A stretch of 64,000 nucleotides of DNA. Source: Xiphias gladius. Lineage: Eukaryota > Chordata > Actinopteri > Istiophoriformes > Xiphiidae. Position 1 is the first letter of the stretch. Each line of letters starts with the position of its first letter. The translations under genes were made by a program, and so were the position numbers. The notes under the pieces are model-generated. The model did not search any database. It saw only the letters and a program-made list of their open reading frames with translations, and had not been told where the DNA came from. This document shows, one piece after another, positions 50,401 through 63,736 of the stretch. The stretch spans positions 4,655,316 to 4,719,315 of the forward strand of contig NC_053411.1 in the NCBI RefSeq assembly GCF_016859285.1, given 5' to 3'.

Positions 50401-53400
50401 TCAATCGCTCATGTTGAAAGTGCTGTCATCTACCTGTCACAACAATCTCAACCTCCGCCTTCGCCTCTCCCACTTCATTCTTTGCCACACACTGGTAGGT
50501 GCCTCGGTCTGACAAGTTTAGGGGTCGCCCAAAAATCAGTGTTCCATTAGGGTGGGGGATCACACCTTCCGGCAACTCTCCACCCATTCTGCAAACACAG
50601 CAAAATACAGGATTTGGATTGATGCATGGACATCTTACTTTATAATCTGGGTAACGCGCTAATCTGAAAGTTCCTCATTATTAAAAATTTAGTCAACATC
50701 TTCAGACTGCGAGTAAGTGGGGTGAGGGCCCGAACATTATTTTTTACTACTTAATGAAACAAGAAGCAGTGCAGATCGGTACAATGAATTTAGCTCTTGA
50801 CCACTAAGAGCGAAAAAGAATCAAGGACTGTGTACTACAACCTAAACCATCATATGTTCATGGACTAATCATTCGCACATAGCCACCTGATCGCACAGCA
50901 GAGGTGGAATTCGCGATTGTGAAAAACATTTACAAAATGGATGCGTCCTTTTTACTGAGTATTTTAGCCAGTCTTTATGGATTTTTTTGTTTATTTTGAA
51001 CCGAGAGCTTTCACTGTCATTGGATATTGGTTTGACACTTTTTAATTGAATGTGCTTTTGCTTTCTGTTAAGATGCAGAGAGAAAAAGAAGTAAGATAGC
51101 GGAGAGATAATACTCAATCCCAAAAGACCCTCCCCCTTTATCTCAAAAATTTTAGAATACCCTCCCTCATACGGTCCCTGATGAAGCTGAATTTTCTGTA
51201 GGCGGTGCACTCTTCTTCTCTGTTCAGCCATGTTGCCTATGACTGCCCATGCTTACCTCCCATTTCTGTTTTTCTTTTCAACCTAACTGTAAAACATAAA
51301 ACACATCACCCTTTAATCGGTGAGAGGGAGAGACCTCAAAATCGACATTTATTTCTATTGCAGTTTTTCAGTCCCGTGTTAGAGTCCCATCTCAATAACT
51401 GTTTGGAAACGCCGTGCGTTTCCTGGCAGTGTGACTCAAGACAACCTGGATGAGCAACACTGTCCAGGGTGTTGCCTCAGTGTTGTTGATCAGTGTGAAC
51501 AGACTTAATGCCTGCCTGTTGCTGTGAGCATTTTTGATCCGCATTACCCCGAAATGCCCGGTGCAAACCTGAGATTCTATTCACAGAGCTTACGCCCGCC
51601 CCCATACGGTGCCGGTGCATTGATATGCTTGTTCAGTGAGCCCCTATCACTAGCAGGAAAGAGAAACTGTCCCTGTTTACATATGCAACAGACACACCGC
51701 CAGGATAACATCTAACGCATATCTACACATTCAGCTTCCTCTTCCTCCTCTCGCTGACCCTTGGCTCACCCCAACTCCTTACCTCCCCCCACTAGTTCAC
51801 TCTCTCTCCTTATTTCTGGCTGCTCGCCCCTTTCTCTTTCTCCGCCCGTTCCCCTCTTCCTCCCTCCTTCGTGTGAAACTCTCTCATCTGTCTGCTTTTG
51901 GCACAAGTCGCAACACGACACCGTGACACCTGCTATTACTTCACCTGCTGCCATTTATTGAGAGATCCAACAGGTTTGCCCACTGCTACAGCCGCATTTG
52001 TGTGTGTGTGTGCGTGCGTGCGTGCACCCATGCGCATGTGTGTGCGCGTGTGAAGCGCATGCATAAGAAAGGAGAGGTTGACTGTAACTAACGATTTTGA
52101 GAGCTGACTTGGTTTTTTGTATGTGTGTGTTTTGTGTATGCTCTTTAACGTGTGTGTGTGTGTGCTTGTATGCATGGCGTGTGTCTGGTGAGCCTTACTC
52201 ACAGAACTTCCTTTCCCAAGGTGTTAGCCTGTGACTAACGACAAGTAATATGCACATCATCATATGAAGAGAAGGAACCTCCCCTCATCAAACGTATTTT
52301 TCTTTACATTTTTTAGTACATGTACCCAATCTGTTTATCAGGAATTTTTCCCTGGGGGCCTAACTGCCACGTCTCATAACTCCATGACAGCCATTCCTCT
52401 TCCAGTCACTTTCCGTGTCTCACATTTTTCTGGCCAAACTCTACACCACACCCTGAGAATATACCGTATTAATGAATGAACTCCTTTTGAGGGTTTAAAG
52501 CTTGGCAGCAGTGTGCCGCATTTTAAATGACACACACAACATTTGAATCTGTCAGTTTCAACTGAGGCAGAAGAAGCAGGAAGTGACAATGCCAGGGCTT
52601 GTTTGGTTAGGGTGGAGATCCTCCAACACTACACTGGAATGACGTAGGACTTAACTTGAGAAGTTGAAATAAGTTTGGTACACGAAAGACATTACAGCTG
52701 CACTGTGGGCTTTGCAAACAAATGTATGTTTAAATTCAGAGTTTCTCACTAAGACACACTGTATGAATACATGTGGTCTAACGTTTTGAGTGTATTCTCT
52801 TCCTTGTTAAAGATATCCAAAGCCGATTTTTTTGAATATTTTAAATCGTGTATTCTTTACATCTATATTTACTAGCTAGCAGTCTTCTTCTCTACTTCCA
52901 TTTCATTTGCATTGCTACCTCTCTTGAGCATTTTTGCTGCCAACTGTCGAATACTGTGGAAAACTGTTATAAGACGGCAGGAAAGCATCAACAGGACTGC
53001 ACTGGACAATAAAGTGCATGGTAGCTTCATTTAAATTTCAATCAGAAAAAAGACCCATGACTAATCTAAGATACAGTGCGAAGTATTCATTGGGTCACTT
53101 TTTTTCAAACAAAAAAAAGCCAGGTTTTTGGAGTTTAGCTGAAATAAAACACATGCTGGGACGTATGCTAGTAATTAACAATGTTTATTTTCAAACTTAA
53201 AGGATATGATGTTCTGTACTTCTGTTATCATCAGAAAACCCAGTGAAAGACCTAAACCAACAATGAATTGACCCTACTAACAAGTATTGTGTGTGTATCC
53301 ACAAAACACATCAGTGAGCCACACTGTTGCACTGGGTGACATGTCCCTTCATCACCATGGACACACATAATGTAGTGTTTTTTAAGTCAGTCTCACACAC

Positions 53401-56400
53401 ACCATCCAGCTGCTGTAAATAATAATATATGTAAATAATATAGTGTACCAAATGTGTATTAATCTGTAGTCCCAAAACAATACACTATTTACTCTTGTTT
53501 GATTGATATTTGCTTAAAACTACATTGACCAGCTGTTTTTAGAAATCCTTTAATTGTATAATGTACTGTACAGTTATGAGCAATTTTTAGTAGGAACGAC
53601 TGGGCCTGCGGCTGAAACACACAGACAAGCTTACGTCGTTGGTTTTTGTCTTCTCATGGAATTTGGTGGCAATAAGAGAAATACAGAACATGACTTATAG
53701 CCTTAATCATTAACTGCTCAGTTGAGTCAACTGGACAGTCATTCTACTGAGGATTTGAAATCACAAGAATCAATCTCTTAAATACATGAATACAAAACCT
53801 TGATATGAAGCTGAAAGACTTGTCTCTTTAAATCCTAAAGTACCTAAAGTAATAATGAGAATTTCAGGTGTATGTCAATATTGTTTTGAATTACATGCTT
53901 CTTTGCGGTAGCCATTTAAGTCCTAAGCACACAGTCACATTAAAGGAAAATAAGAGTGGAAAAGAACCGGAACACCCTAGTCTGTTACAGACAATTTACT
54001 ACTGAAATCATACCAAAATAATTGGCATGATCACTCTGGAAGTTACGAGAAAAATAGCCGTGATTAGACACATCAGACAGTTAGTCACACAAGTACCAGA
54101 CAAACAGAGAGGGGGGCGGGTACTACTGTACCTGATCCAGGTGAAACTCTGCGGTTTGGGGTTTCCTCCACTCACGCACCTCAGGGCGGCATTCTCCAGA
54201 CCCACGGACCAGTCTCCATTGTAGCCGGACACATCTGCATGTGGAGGGACTGGGAGGAAGAACAAAAATTCACCAGCTTTTTTTTTTTGCGGTTCAGGCA
54301 AGTGAGGGAAAAAGGAGGGAGTGTGTATTACTCCTTGGAAAACATAAAAGGAAACACCAGGATCAAATGTAGCTAAGGCTGACAATCCAGGCTTTTAGCG
54401 GGTAACAAAGCCAAAGTTCCGAGACCCAGTGCTCTGACAATATCCTGTAATCCCAGTGATAACTTCAATGAAGGTGAATTTAATATGGGAAAGAAATGTA
54501 GGTATTGCAAGTCAAACGAGTAATTCAGAGAGGAATGTTTAGTGTGGAAATGATAGAGTACTTATGAAGTCTCTTCCTACTTTGAAGTGATGCTCACAGA
54601 GATAAAAACAAAAACAAAAAAACAGTAAATGACGCTGTGAAGGGGCTACCAATGTTTTTTTGTGTGTGTGTTTTCTGTACCACAGGACTGATTCAAACCT
54701 TGATTTTTATAGTGTAACACCACCTCTGTATAATTTTGATGAATACTCACAGTACACTACCAGGTAGTTGCTGAGCCTGCGGGGCCTCGGCAAAGTCGCA
54801 TGCCACACCAGACAGTCCAGCTTCTTGCCATTCATGCTCCTCAGGGGGTGCAGGGAGTAGTGCGAGGTGACCGCCCCGTTGTCGGAGGAGCGGTTGGTGG
54901 ACTGGCCATTCAGGTCGGTGTCCCAGGAGAGGCGGGGGGGTGGGCGCGCTATGGAGCGGCAGGAGGCGGCCTGTCGGTAGGACTGTCCCTCCACCAGAAT
55001 CACAGGGTCCAGGGAGGAGATAGGAATGGCTGAAGGGAGGTTGGTTACAGTGTTTGATCCGAGCGAAGATGATAATAATGTTGAATGCAGACATAGACGT
55101 TAAGAGATCTTTAAAGGCCCTGTAAACATATTTTCTCAATCAACTTCTTTGTATGAGCTATGGCTCCCACATAAACACGCAGTTCTTTGACAACTTTAGA
55201 ACGGTTGTGGCTATTTCACATTAGTATTTTTGACTGTGCTTTTTTCCCCACTGGTTTCAAGTGGACGGGGCTCAGTTGGAGAAAGGTGACGTCACGTATT
55301 CCCATGCCCCAATCGCAATTTAGAAACATTTGAATCATAATCTGATGACATTTGCAACGCCATTTGCTTAAGTTTGAAGCAATGCCGGTCACATGTCATC
55401 AAACCACAGACACAGCCCAGATGAAGCAGATTAACTAAGTTTTTGAGTGTGAGCAAAGCCACAGTTTTTAATTTGTTTTATGCTAGCTTGCTACTGGCTT
55501 ACAGAAAAGATATCAAATAGAATAATAAACCATTTTAAAAAAAATATTTAAGGATAATATTTGGTAGAGTTGGATAATAATGTAAAAATGTTGGAAAATA
55601 TAGTAAACTGTGCCTAAATAGACTATAGCTAAATAGACTGAAGATCTAATAAAATATTATCAGGAACTATTGTAATGAATTCCTTGATAATATAAAATAC
55701 CGTTATATTTCCTATTATAGTGCTTATTGCCTTATAAGGTTTGGCTGAACTCACTCTGTGAAAAACAAATAAAAGGATGAGTAAGTGTGTTGTTTTAATT
55801 ATGTGTCATTACATTATTAGTCATACAGTAAAACTCCCTATGTGCATCTTCGACCAACTAATAAACAGCCCATTGATATCCATATCCGTTCCCTTTGCGA
55901 CTGGAATGACTTTTGCCATTACCATCAGTTTTCATTGTTGTACAACATATCATCACTCCTTTTGCTGCAGTAACAACCTTGACTGAGCTAATCTTTTCCT
56001 ACTGTATGGCAGAGCCATTAGGGTGGGACTCACTCCATACGATGAGCGACATCTCACTGTCAAAGTTGCCAGAGGGGAAGGTGCTGATGTGGCAGATATA
56101 CTTCCCCTCATCAGAGACCTCCGTGTTCATGATAACCAGAGATGAGTCCACTGTGGGTTCGCTGCCCCTAAAGCGCACACGTCGAGACCACGGCCCAAAT
56201 GCTGCAGACAGGGACGGGCAGAAAAAGTGGGGGAGAGGCAGAGACCATGAAAAAGGGAGGGAGATGAGGAAGGAAAGAGTCAATGTGACACAAAAAATTA
56301 AACCCAGCAAGTCCAAAAACAGACCCATACACACACACCTGCACTCATGCTTGATTTTACATTTTAATGCTGGGCTTTTAGCTCACAGTCTTATCCAACA

Positions 56401-59400
56401 TGTCTCACACTCACAATGGGTTTAAGCTTGAATTGCTAAGTCACCAAAAATTACGAGAAACAAGAAAAATCACAGTGCAAAGTTCAGAGTCTTGGTACCC
56501 AGTGTCTCTCCCAGTCCACAGCGCTTTTAGATGGTTGTGAGCACTTGTCTTAAAGCTCTATTAGTTCAATGCACAGAGACATTAATCAAACAAATCAGAC
56601 TAATCAACTTGTAATACCGCTACAAAGTTGGCTCACTGGAATTGAGCATATAATAGTGAGTGCTATGATAAAGACGAATTTACTCAGTGTGAAGACATTC
56701 TTTAAAAAAAAAACTTTCTTAGCATGTGGCTGAGCAAGTAAGCTGGCTTGAGCAAGTATATTCCACTCGAGCCACAGTGCCAACTGACCTGTCTGTCCAT
56801 TAATATGGTGTGCAGTGATGATCTGTTCCTTGGTGGCATCAGGTTTCTCCTTATACCAAGTGACCTGCACCACCACCACGTTGGTCTCACTTGGCTTGTA
56901 GCGACAGGGCAGGACGGTCTCGTCTTCTGCCAAGGAGCGTACGAAAGCATTTGGAGGGAGCTCCACGAACTCTCCCTGTATCGCTGTGACTGAAAGAGGA
57001 GAAGGGGAGGTAGGTTAATCCATCTACTCACCAATCAAGCACGTGAAGCCGATTGGCTGGACGATGAAGTACGATTCGGTCTGCAGGACAGTGACACCAA
57101 GCTCGTCAGTGATCTTTGACCCACAACCTGAACCTCTAGTTACTTCCTATTACAATAGCTCTAGGAGTAACGGCAGCTCAGGAAATCATCTCATTTGCAA
57201 TATTCCTTTTACATTTTAGCCAAAGAAAACAGCTCCTCTTGAGAATTTACCACATCAAAAAAAACAACGGTTATGACAGGAAGTAGATAATATCGCAAAG
57301 GTTTTCTGCACTTGAGAATGTGTTCTACGCAGGCTCTCCTTACCAGTTTATCTTTGCCAGCCCTTCAAGTTCAAACGATAGCCATTAGCTACTTGTCTAT
57401 TACTATCTAAGATGGGTAGAATGATTGAATGAAAAAGAAGTTCCTATCATTTTGGTCCAAGTTTTTTTTTGTCATTGACGTTAACTGTGGTTATGTAGCA
57501 CGGCCACTAACTTAGCCAGTGAGATTATGTGTTTCCAAGAGCCTCAAAGAAGTTTCCATACAGCTGAAAAACATGAGGCAATGTGGGTAAGCAAAAAGGC
57601 CATTTTTCAGAAAACATGAATAGTGTTACATTAACACAAGCTGTCATTGTCTCTTCTCGCAAACCCAACGGTCGCTTGTTTTCAATTCATTAATAATGAA
57701 TAGTGCTACATTCCAACAATGTATGCTTGCAGTTAAAGTCAATAGAGATGTGGTTATGAAAAGCAGCAAACAGCTTTTGATTGAGATTGAGATTATTAGA
57801 TTGATACTGTGGGAGAGAACCTTCACCAGGGCCAGATGGGTTCACAGTGTCTTCCACACGATTTGACACACTTTCAATAATACGCTTTGCAATCTTCAGA
57901 GCTCAGTGCGAAGTAGATGTATTGTATTTTTAAAAAAGAGAACAATAAACCGAGCGCGTCCTGGGAGCAACTGGACTGTCTCCACTCTGGATTCATTTTC
58001 ATATCACTACTGTCTCCAGCTTCTTTGGGATTAATTGTAAGTACACTCCCATCATCACACCTCCTTGGCCTGGCCTTAACTCTGACACTATTGTTTCATC
58101 TCTTTGGGAGCTTCTCATCATGTTTAGCTACTTTCTGAGACTGAATGGTGTCTTCATTCCTCAGTAGCTGATATATTCACGGGACATCAGAAGCTTTTTG
58201 TATTCCTGGACTACATACACTATTATATCCTGAAACACTTCTAACTTAACAAAAAATAAATTGTGCCACTTAATTGCATATTCCATTATATTTCAGAGCA
58301 AGCACATTCCTTTATCCCTCCTCCCTTAGATTCTCTTATTCAGCACTCTTGAATCGAGCTGTGTCCAAAGGTAACATCCTCCTATCAGCACCTCTAATAA
58401 AAACGGCCAAGCTGTTGTTATGTGGAGTTACGGGCTGGACTACTTTTTGGACAGGCGCAGAGACCCAGGCTACCTGTTTCCTAACCGGCTGCTGGCCGTA
58501 GCTTTATATTCACCATACGACATGTGAGTGTTATCAGTCTACTCAGCAACTCTCAGCGAGAAATAAGGGTACGTCCCAAAATGTCGAACTGTTCCTTTAA
58601 CATCATGTTTTATTGTTTGTGATTGGACCGAAGGTTTCAGTGGCTGTGTTTGTGCGAGCTACAGCTGCACGGTGTTTTGATCTTCAATCGAAAAGGTTTA
58701 ATGTAGAATTAACCAGGCAAAAGTGCAACTTCAGACTTCTGTGATTGAAACTCAAACAGGAGCACAAATGGGATTTAAAGAGTCCACACAGTGCAGACAG
58801 AAATGAGGGAGGAGACAGAAAACGGGCTGTCTATCAGAAGAGCTGACACAAAGAAGATATGTCACTTAACTCGTCGCTTTAGATAGGCTTAAAAGCAAAC
58901 TCGCAGCGGGTTTGCTCAGTGTCTGGAGAGAGCGAGACATTCAACAAGGACCCAGGGAAACACATAGCACAGGACATACTGTAATATAAAGTCAATACAC
59001 ACTATGTATTGTGTGTCTCACGTTGTTGGACTGCAACACTATAAAACACAAAACACCCAGTGCTCGCATGAATCCCTCTTGTTCTCCTACTTTTCTCTCT
59101 GTCTGTTTACAGATCACTTTTGCCTAAGTGTCTGATCTAGACAAAATACAATGTGTCACCTTATCTTCTCCTGTCCTCCAGCGATCCCATGAAGTACACA
59201 CACACACACACACGCACACACACACTCAGACCAGTCACGACGTGTGCATCTCTGAAACCTGCATTTAATGGTTAAGTATGAAATTGCAAAAAAGTTCCAA
59301 TTTTGTTCTTCCCGAAGCTTATTTCTCTTGGCGCAGTGCTCGACTAAAAGTGCGTTAGTGTTTGGTGAAAGTTCTGCTTATGGTACCAAATGTGATGTTT

Positions 59401-61034
59401 GCCACCTGAAAGCCTGGACAGCTGATTCATCATCATCGTCAGTGTATCATCGTATTGCTGCTCTTGGCGTTGGGCTTGTGCTGCTGGTGATTGATTTACC
59501 TTCATAAAGTGTGGGATTCCTGTTGAGACTGAAGGAAAACAGCTGGCGCGGAAAATGAACTTCAGTAAATGGACTACTTCCAAGCGCTAATGGTATATCA
59601 ATTCACAACATGACAGACCATATCAGCTGCCCCTAAAATGAAATATTTTCCTTTAAGTATTTGTCTCCAAACAGTACTCTGCTGTTTGCCATCACAAACA
59701 ATAGAGTCACTATGCTGCGGACAATAGTTCTAACTTGTTTTTACCGATCAGTGACAGTATCTGTTTACACAAGCCAAAATTTTCAGTTTTACCATTGTAT
59801 GATCAACATGTAGTTTTGACTTGTTAGTGTGTAGAATTTGCATGTGTCACTTTTCAGTCGTACAAATGACAGAACTGTCACACAAAAAAAAACCTCTACA
59901 CCAAACGTAGGCAGGGAAGTGATTTGAGCTAAATATTATTTAGCTCTTTAGGACTAAACACAAGGCATAGCTTAGGCTGACGGGATTGTTTAAAAGGTAT
60001 TTGGATCAAAATCCTAAATATTGGAAATAATGAAACAAGACTACAGCTATGTTAGCTGCTCTGGAAGGCTCTGCTCACAATGAAAATACAGTTATAAGTA
60101 ATGTTCACGGGGGTTTGCCATCTAAGTAGCACAAAGTAGAGCTGAGACTGATGTAAATGCTGTTTTGCATTTATTGAATATCTAGTTTTTTAATTGACTT
60201 TTCGACCAGATGATGGCACTACATGGAAAATTTCACCCGACCTCATAGTGCCACTAGAGAAAAAACCCATAGGGTCTCCACAGTCGTTAGGATTCATCCT
60301 CTGAGGATTATGGATGACCAATGGCATGGCAATCCATCCGACAGTTGTTGAGAAATTCCAGTCCCCCAATGCGAAGCGGTGGGAAAACCGACCGGCAGAC
60401 CATCCAGCAGCGCCGTCCACAGAGCTCTGCTAACACCGCTAACGTGCCGCTTCTCCACTTTTGATAGCAGTCACGTAGGCGATCAGTGCTTCAGGTGGGA
60501 GCAAGACTTGAATAGCTGAGCATTACGCCGTCTGTCACACCACTCCCTGTTAATCCTCACTGACTTCCCTGGGACATGTTAGTGAATCTTTTTTAACAGC
60601 TGCCATTACATGTACCAAGCGGTCACCCCAGAAGGTAGCTTTTTATGGAACCATTCCTTTACCTCCGTTTTTGGGCGTGTGTGTGTTTGGGGGGGGCACA
60701 CTAAGCAGCTCTCACAGGTGTTGATTCAATACCTGATGTGGGAGAATCTGTTCAGATATGTTAGGATGTGAATCATAAATTTACCATCAGCCCTGATGAG
60801 TGTACTTTTGAGGCAGGTGTGTGTGTGTTTTGTTTTTCTTTCTCAACAACGTGCGTGTGTTGGTAACGCTGATGTTCAAGCCTACTGTGGAATCTGCCTG
60901 TGCTGCACTACTGGAACAAGACTCAGTCTATGCTGCCTTTATGTATGGAATTGAAAGGTTTATTACGCTTTCTGTTGCTGACAGGCATAGACCTACAGCA
61001 ACTATCACATGTACACATATATTTAGGCTTAACA

Positions 61035-61103
<69 letters not shown>

Positions 61104-61688
61104 GGAAGCTCCACCAGGTTCCTCTGAATAACACAGAAGGAGGAGAACTGATCAACAGCAACCTGTTTTTCCTGAAATATCGGACAGCACCACAAGTGTT
61201 TTTCTTCAACAGCGCTGCTCTGGTTATGTCTGCTCTTGGGAAAGGCTGGCCAGCCGCCCAGCGTGAACAGAACGCAGCTTATGGATATGCATGAGATGCT
61301 GTAGAGCCAGTTATGGGTCAGCTTTCAATAACAAGAAAACCAAAGGCCACAGAAGTATTTGATTTAATAAACCATTTCCATTACATATTTTGGCTTAATT
61401 TCTAAAGCAGCGCTTCCCTCCAAACCTCACACACATCTGTTGCAGTGGTATCCTGAGTAGGTCCACTGGACTGTGCGGCAGTCTTTTAGGAATATTATGA
61501 GAGGCTCACAAGAACAAGCAGAGGAGAATCGTATCTGACCCCAGACAACAGAAAGACACAGACAAAGCGTGGACATGCTGTAAAGTCTTCAAGGAATATC
61601 ATAGATTATTGACTCCATGTAAAGCCCTCTTACCAAAGATCCGGAGGACAGAGAGACACAGGGACAGTCTCCTCAGCAGAGATGTCAT
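47417..61688 (-). CDS. nectin4: Nectin cell-adhesion molecule, best fit nectin-4 (11 coding exons)
   Basis: Single-pass immunoglobulin-superfamily adhesion protein of cell junctions. Exons, 5' to 3': 61688-61634 (signal peptide), 56989-56789 and 56201-56034 (V-type Ig), 55029-54751 (Ig 2), 54249-54132 and 50588-50434 (Ig 3), 50313-50163 (membrane segment), 49741-49666, 49297-49235, 48136-47960, 47809-47417 (cytoplasmic tail); phase closes, giving 611 residues. Disulfide cysteines lie in LPCRYK/YICHIS, AASCRS/DCLVWH and ALRCVS/TYQCVA. Ig 2 has LSWDTDLNG, AVTSHYSLHPLRSMNGKKL, very like human nectin-4 (VTWDTEVKG, SRSMNG). The membrane span is MFIVGGLLLVLMLIVIITV, followed by basic HHKRKNKK. The tail is longer than in human nectin-4 (510 residues in all), with a Gly-rich patch, an acidic patch and an AQIV end, compared with GHLV. 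The fcer1g neighbour matches human 1q23.3 and supports nectin4 over nectin1-3. Confidence 0.88.
48320..48560 (+). repeat. Dispersed repeat, family B copy (left part)
   Basis: In a nectin intron. 'agcataaagactggaaacaa', 'ctcagctctgtccaaagtta' and 'ggcacctcttaagctcac' match the left half of the family B copy near 14.75 kb. The right half (the 'gctgctggctgtagctt' block) is missing. Confidence 0.6.
58360..58605 (+). repeat. Dispersed repeat, family B copy
   Basis: In the first nectin intron. Contains 'tgtgtccaaaggtaacatcc', 'ggctgctggccgtagcttta' and 'aaaatgtcgaactgttcctt', closing with 'taa', matching the end of the other family B copies. Confidence 0.7.
59198..59225. repeat. Short CA microsatellite
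   Basis: CA run with one G interruption. Confidence 0.9.
60125..60420 (-). repeat. Dispersed repeat, family A copy 4 (inverted)
   Basis: On the minus strand it reads 'tggaatttctcaacaactgt', 'cggatggattgccatgccat' and a 'gaggatgaatcctaacgact' block, the same series as near 12.55 kb and 25.8 kb. It lies in the first nectin intron. Confidence 0.65.
61034..61102. repeat. CA microsatellite, long
   Basis: About 34 CA units in the first nectin intron. The His/Thr and Val/Cys open frames over it are artefacts. Confidence 0.95.
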
Positions 61689-62450
61689 TCTCCTCGGCAG
61701 TTCTACTGTTAACTGAGCACAAGTTGGGACAACTTCAGCAGTCCAGGTCACGGAGTCCTAAACTGAGGCGGACTCATGCCTCGTGCTGTCGGATCACCCT
61801 TGGTGACGGGTTGGTTTTTTTTTTTTTTTTGTTTGTTTGTTTGTTTGTTTTTTTCTAGGACTAGATCCTGTCCAAAGTCCGGTTCTGGGCCAAAAAGAAA
61901 AAGAAAAAAACAGATATATCCTCGTGAAAAATGCAAATCCTTTGAGTCCGGGTAGGTCAAGCAGACGCCATAATGTTTGGCCTTCGGAGAAAACACCGAA
62001 GAGGCGCAGCTTTACCTGTTTGTATACAAGCGTTTGCCCAACCAGCGCCACCCTCCATCCACCCCAACGCCCCCCCCCTACCCACAGACCTGCGCGCGCA
62101 CCCACCCGAGCCAGAAGTCGCCTTTCCGGTTCGGCGAAGGGCGACGCGACAGTTATTTTTCGCGTCTTTACTTGCTCTGCTCCGAGGAGAGGCGGGACGA
62201 GAGGCGCGCACGGGGAGCCCGTTGCAGCCGCGTCCGCCTGAACATCACCCTGGACCTGACGCCCAGGCCGAAGCGCCCCCATAGGAAGAAGGAGGACACA
62301 TTAATCCTTTCGTTTTTAAAGGCAGAATGCCAAATATCAGACAAGATGAGCAACACAGAGACGCTATTATAAAATATGAAGACGGGAACTAAGGGATGAA
62401 CTAATCCGCCCACTTTTGGTATGTTTCATCTCAAAAATCCTAATATTTGA
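61689..62450 (-). promoter_or_regulatory. CpG-rich 5' region of the nectin gene
   Basis: Just upstream of the signal-peptide exon on the minus strand. CpG density is high at about 61960-62290, against AT-rich flanks. A T-rich run (61806-61855) lies between it and the start codon. Probable promoter plus 5' leader; no TATA box is evident. Confidence 0.4.
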
Positions 62451-63522
62451 TCAAGACATTTAATTGTTTATTCCAGATCATCATCTTTATTCCAACATTA
62501 TACTGCATGATTGAGGTTGGGGTTTTTTTTTTTTTTTTTTTTGCTTCACTGTTTTTCCACACATGATCACACAGTTGCAATCTTTTTTTTTTTTTTTTTT
62601 CACCTTTATTGGTTACATGTAAAAGACACAGATAAAATCTTCTAAGACTGACATACAGCGTCGTAGTAGTCAAAACACTCACAGGAAAGGCCTATTTGTA
62701 ATTATGTGTTGTTTATGGCCGGAGGTTTACCACTCCTTACATACAGCATGATAACCAGGAGACAGGGTTGTACATGACAGGACCTGGAAAACTTAGATAG
62801 ATTTTCTGTGCATAGTATAACAACTCTAAGCTTCCTACAGAGAGCGGTTCACGGTCTTTGCGGTTTCTCTCATTTCTTTCACTGTCCCCCCTGCTGCCTG
62901 TGCTTTGTGAATGTGAACAGGCCAGGACCACACCAAAGACACCGTCACTGCCATCCTGTGGCACCTCCAAAGCTTTACTAGAGCATGTTGGATTTTTGTT
63001 CCCCCCAATAGCCTTTATATCGTCCATCCATAATCTGCCATTCTTCGCAACACTAAGAAACTTTTAGACCTATTTCCGCCGCAAAACAGACACCTTCCTT
63101 CTGGTTTTTTTGGAGGGTTTTTTTGCCATTAAGCAATCGGGATGACTTCAATGCCTTCAAGAAATAATACTGGAAGGTACATAATAAAGGCAGAGTGGAT
63201 TCATGTCTTTCCTATTAACACACATTCACACATACCAAAACAGACATCCTTCAAGAATTAATAATAACAGCAGATTCCTGAGAAATGCCTGTCTTGCGCT
63301 CAACTTCCCTGTTTCTTTCTCATCTTCTTAACATCCCACGTATTCTACAAAAGCAAAAGGGAAGTGAACACTGGTACACACAATCTCACATTTCTCTTGA
63401 AATCTATGCGTATGAGTATAATATGCAATACTTAAATAAAAAAATTTTAAAAAGATTTTTTTCATTTTCTACCTAAGAAATCATGTAGAAAAAATTTCTG
63501 TCTTTGACTTTAACTCATCACA
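62451..63522. other. Probable fcer1g-like 3' UTR and spacer
   Basis: Follows the stop codon of the minus-strand ITAM gene. Two long T runs on the plus strand (62522-62542 and 62584-62600) and an AATAAA on the minus strand near 62605 may mark its 3' end. No coding exon is recognised. Confidence 0.4.
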
Positions 63523-63736
63523 TCACTTCTTCATGCCAATGGTTTCATATGTGTCCTGGGCATGAGGGGTCAGACCCTGACAGGAAGACAGAGAAAGAGA
63601 AAATGAGAAAGTCATGGGTTGGGTAGAATTTAATAATCTTTATAATTATTTCACATTCCATAAACCAGCCGTCTTTCACCTCTTCTGCACGATTCATGGT
63701 ATAGAAACTCACCATATAGATGCCCTCTTCACCATT
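63523..63736 (-). CDS. fcer1g: FcR-gamma-like ITAM adaptor, last two coding exons (partial)
   Basis: The Fc receptor gamma chain is a small disulfide-linked membrane adaptor that signals through one ITAM. Two phase-0 exons on the minus strand, 63736-63713 and 63576-63523, encode NGEEGIYM then GLTPHAQDTYETIGMKK and a stop. Together they form YMGL-x7-YETI, an ITAM. Human FCER1G ends similarly, with YTGL-x7-YETL and a basic tail, and is also split into short exons here. The signal peptide and the membrane segment with its aspartate must lie beyond the right edge. CD3-zeta is less likely, because only one ITAM is followed by a stop. Human FCER1G is near NECTIN4 at 1q23.3, which fits this order. 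The fragment is short, so the symbol rests on the ITAM, the exon split and synteny together. Confidence 0.7.

Noticed and set aside
60821-61294. 157-codon frame across the CA microsatellite at 61 kb
   Set aside because: It is built around a run of His-Thr codons from a dinucleotide repeat, inside the first nectin intron, with no family features.
61794-62413. Several overlapping frames on both strands upstream of the nectin gene
   Set aside because: CpG-rich promoter sequence plus T-rich runs; multiple mutually overlapping frames without protein-like features.
21208-63736. A single immune gene cluster or new multi-gene system formed by alpk1, nectin4 and fcer1g
   Set aside because: The genes are far apart, each with its own promoter region and with unrelated genes between them; adjacency reflects synteny, and nothing in the sequence shows joint control.
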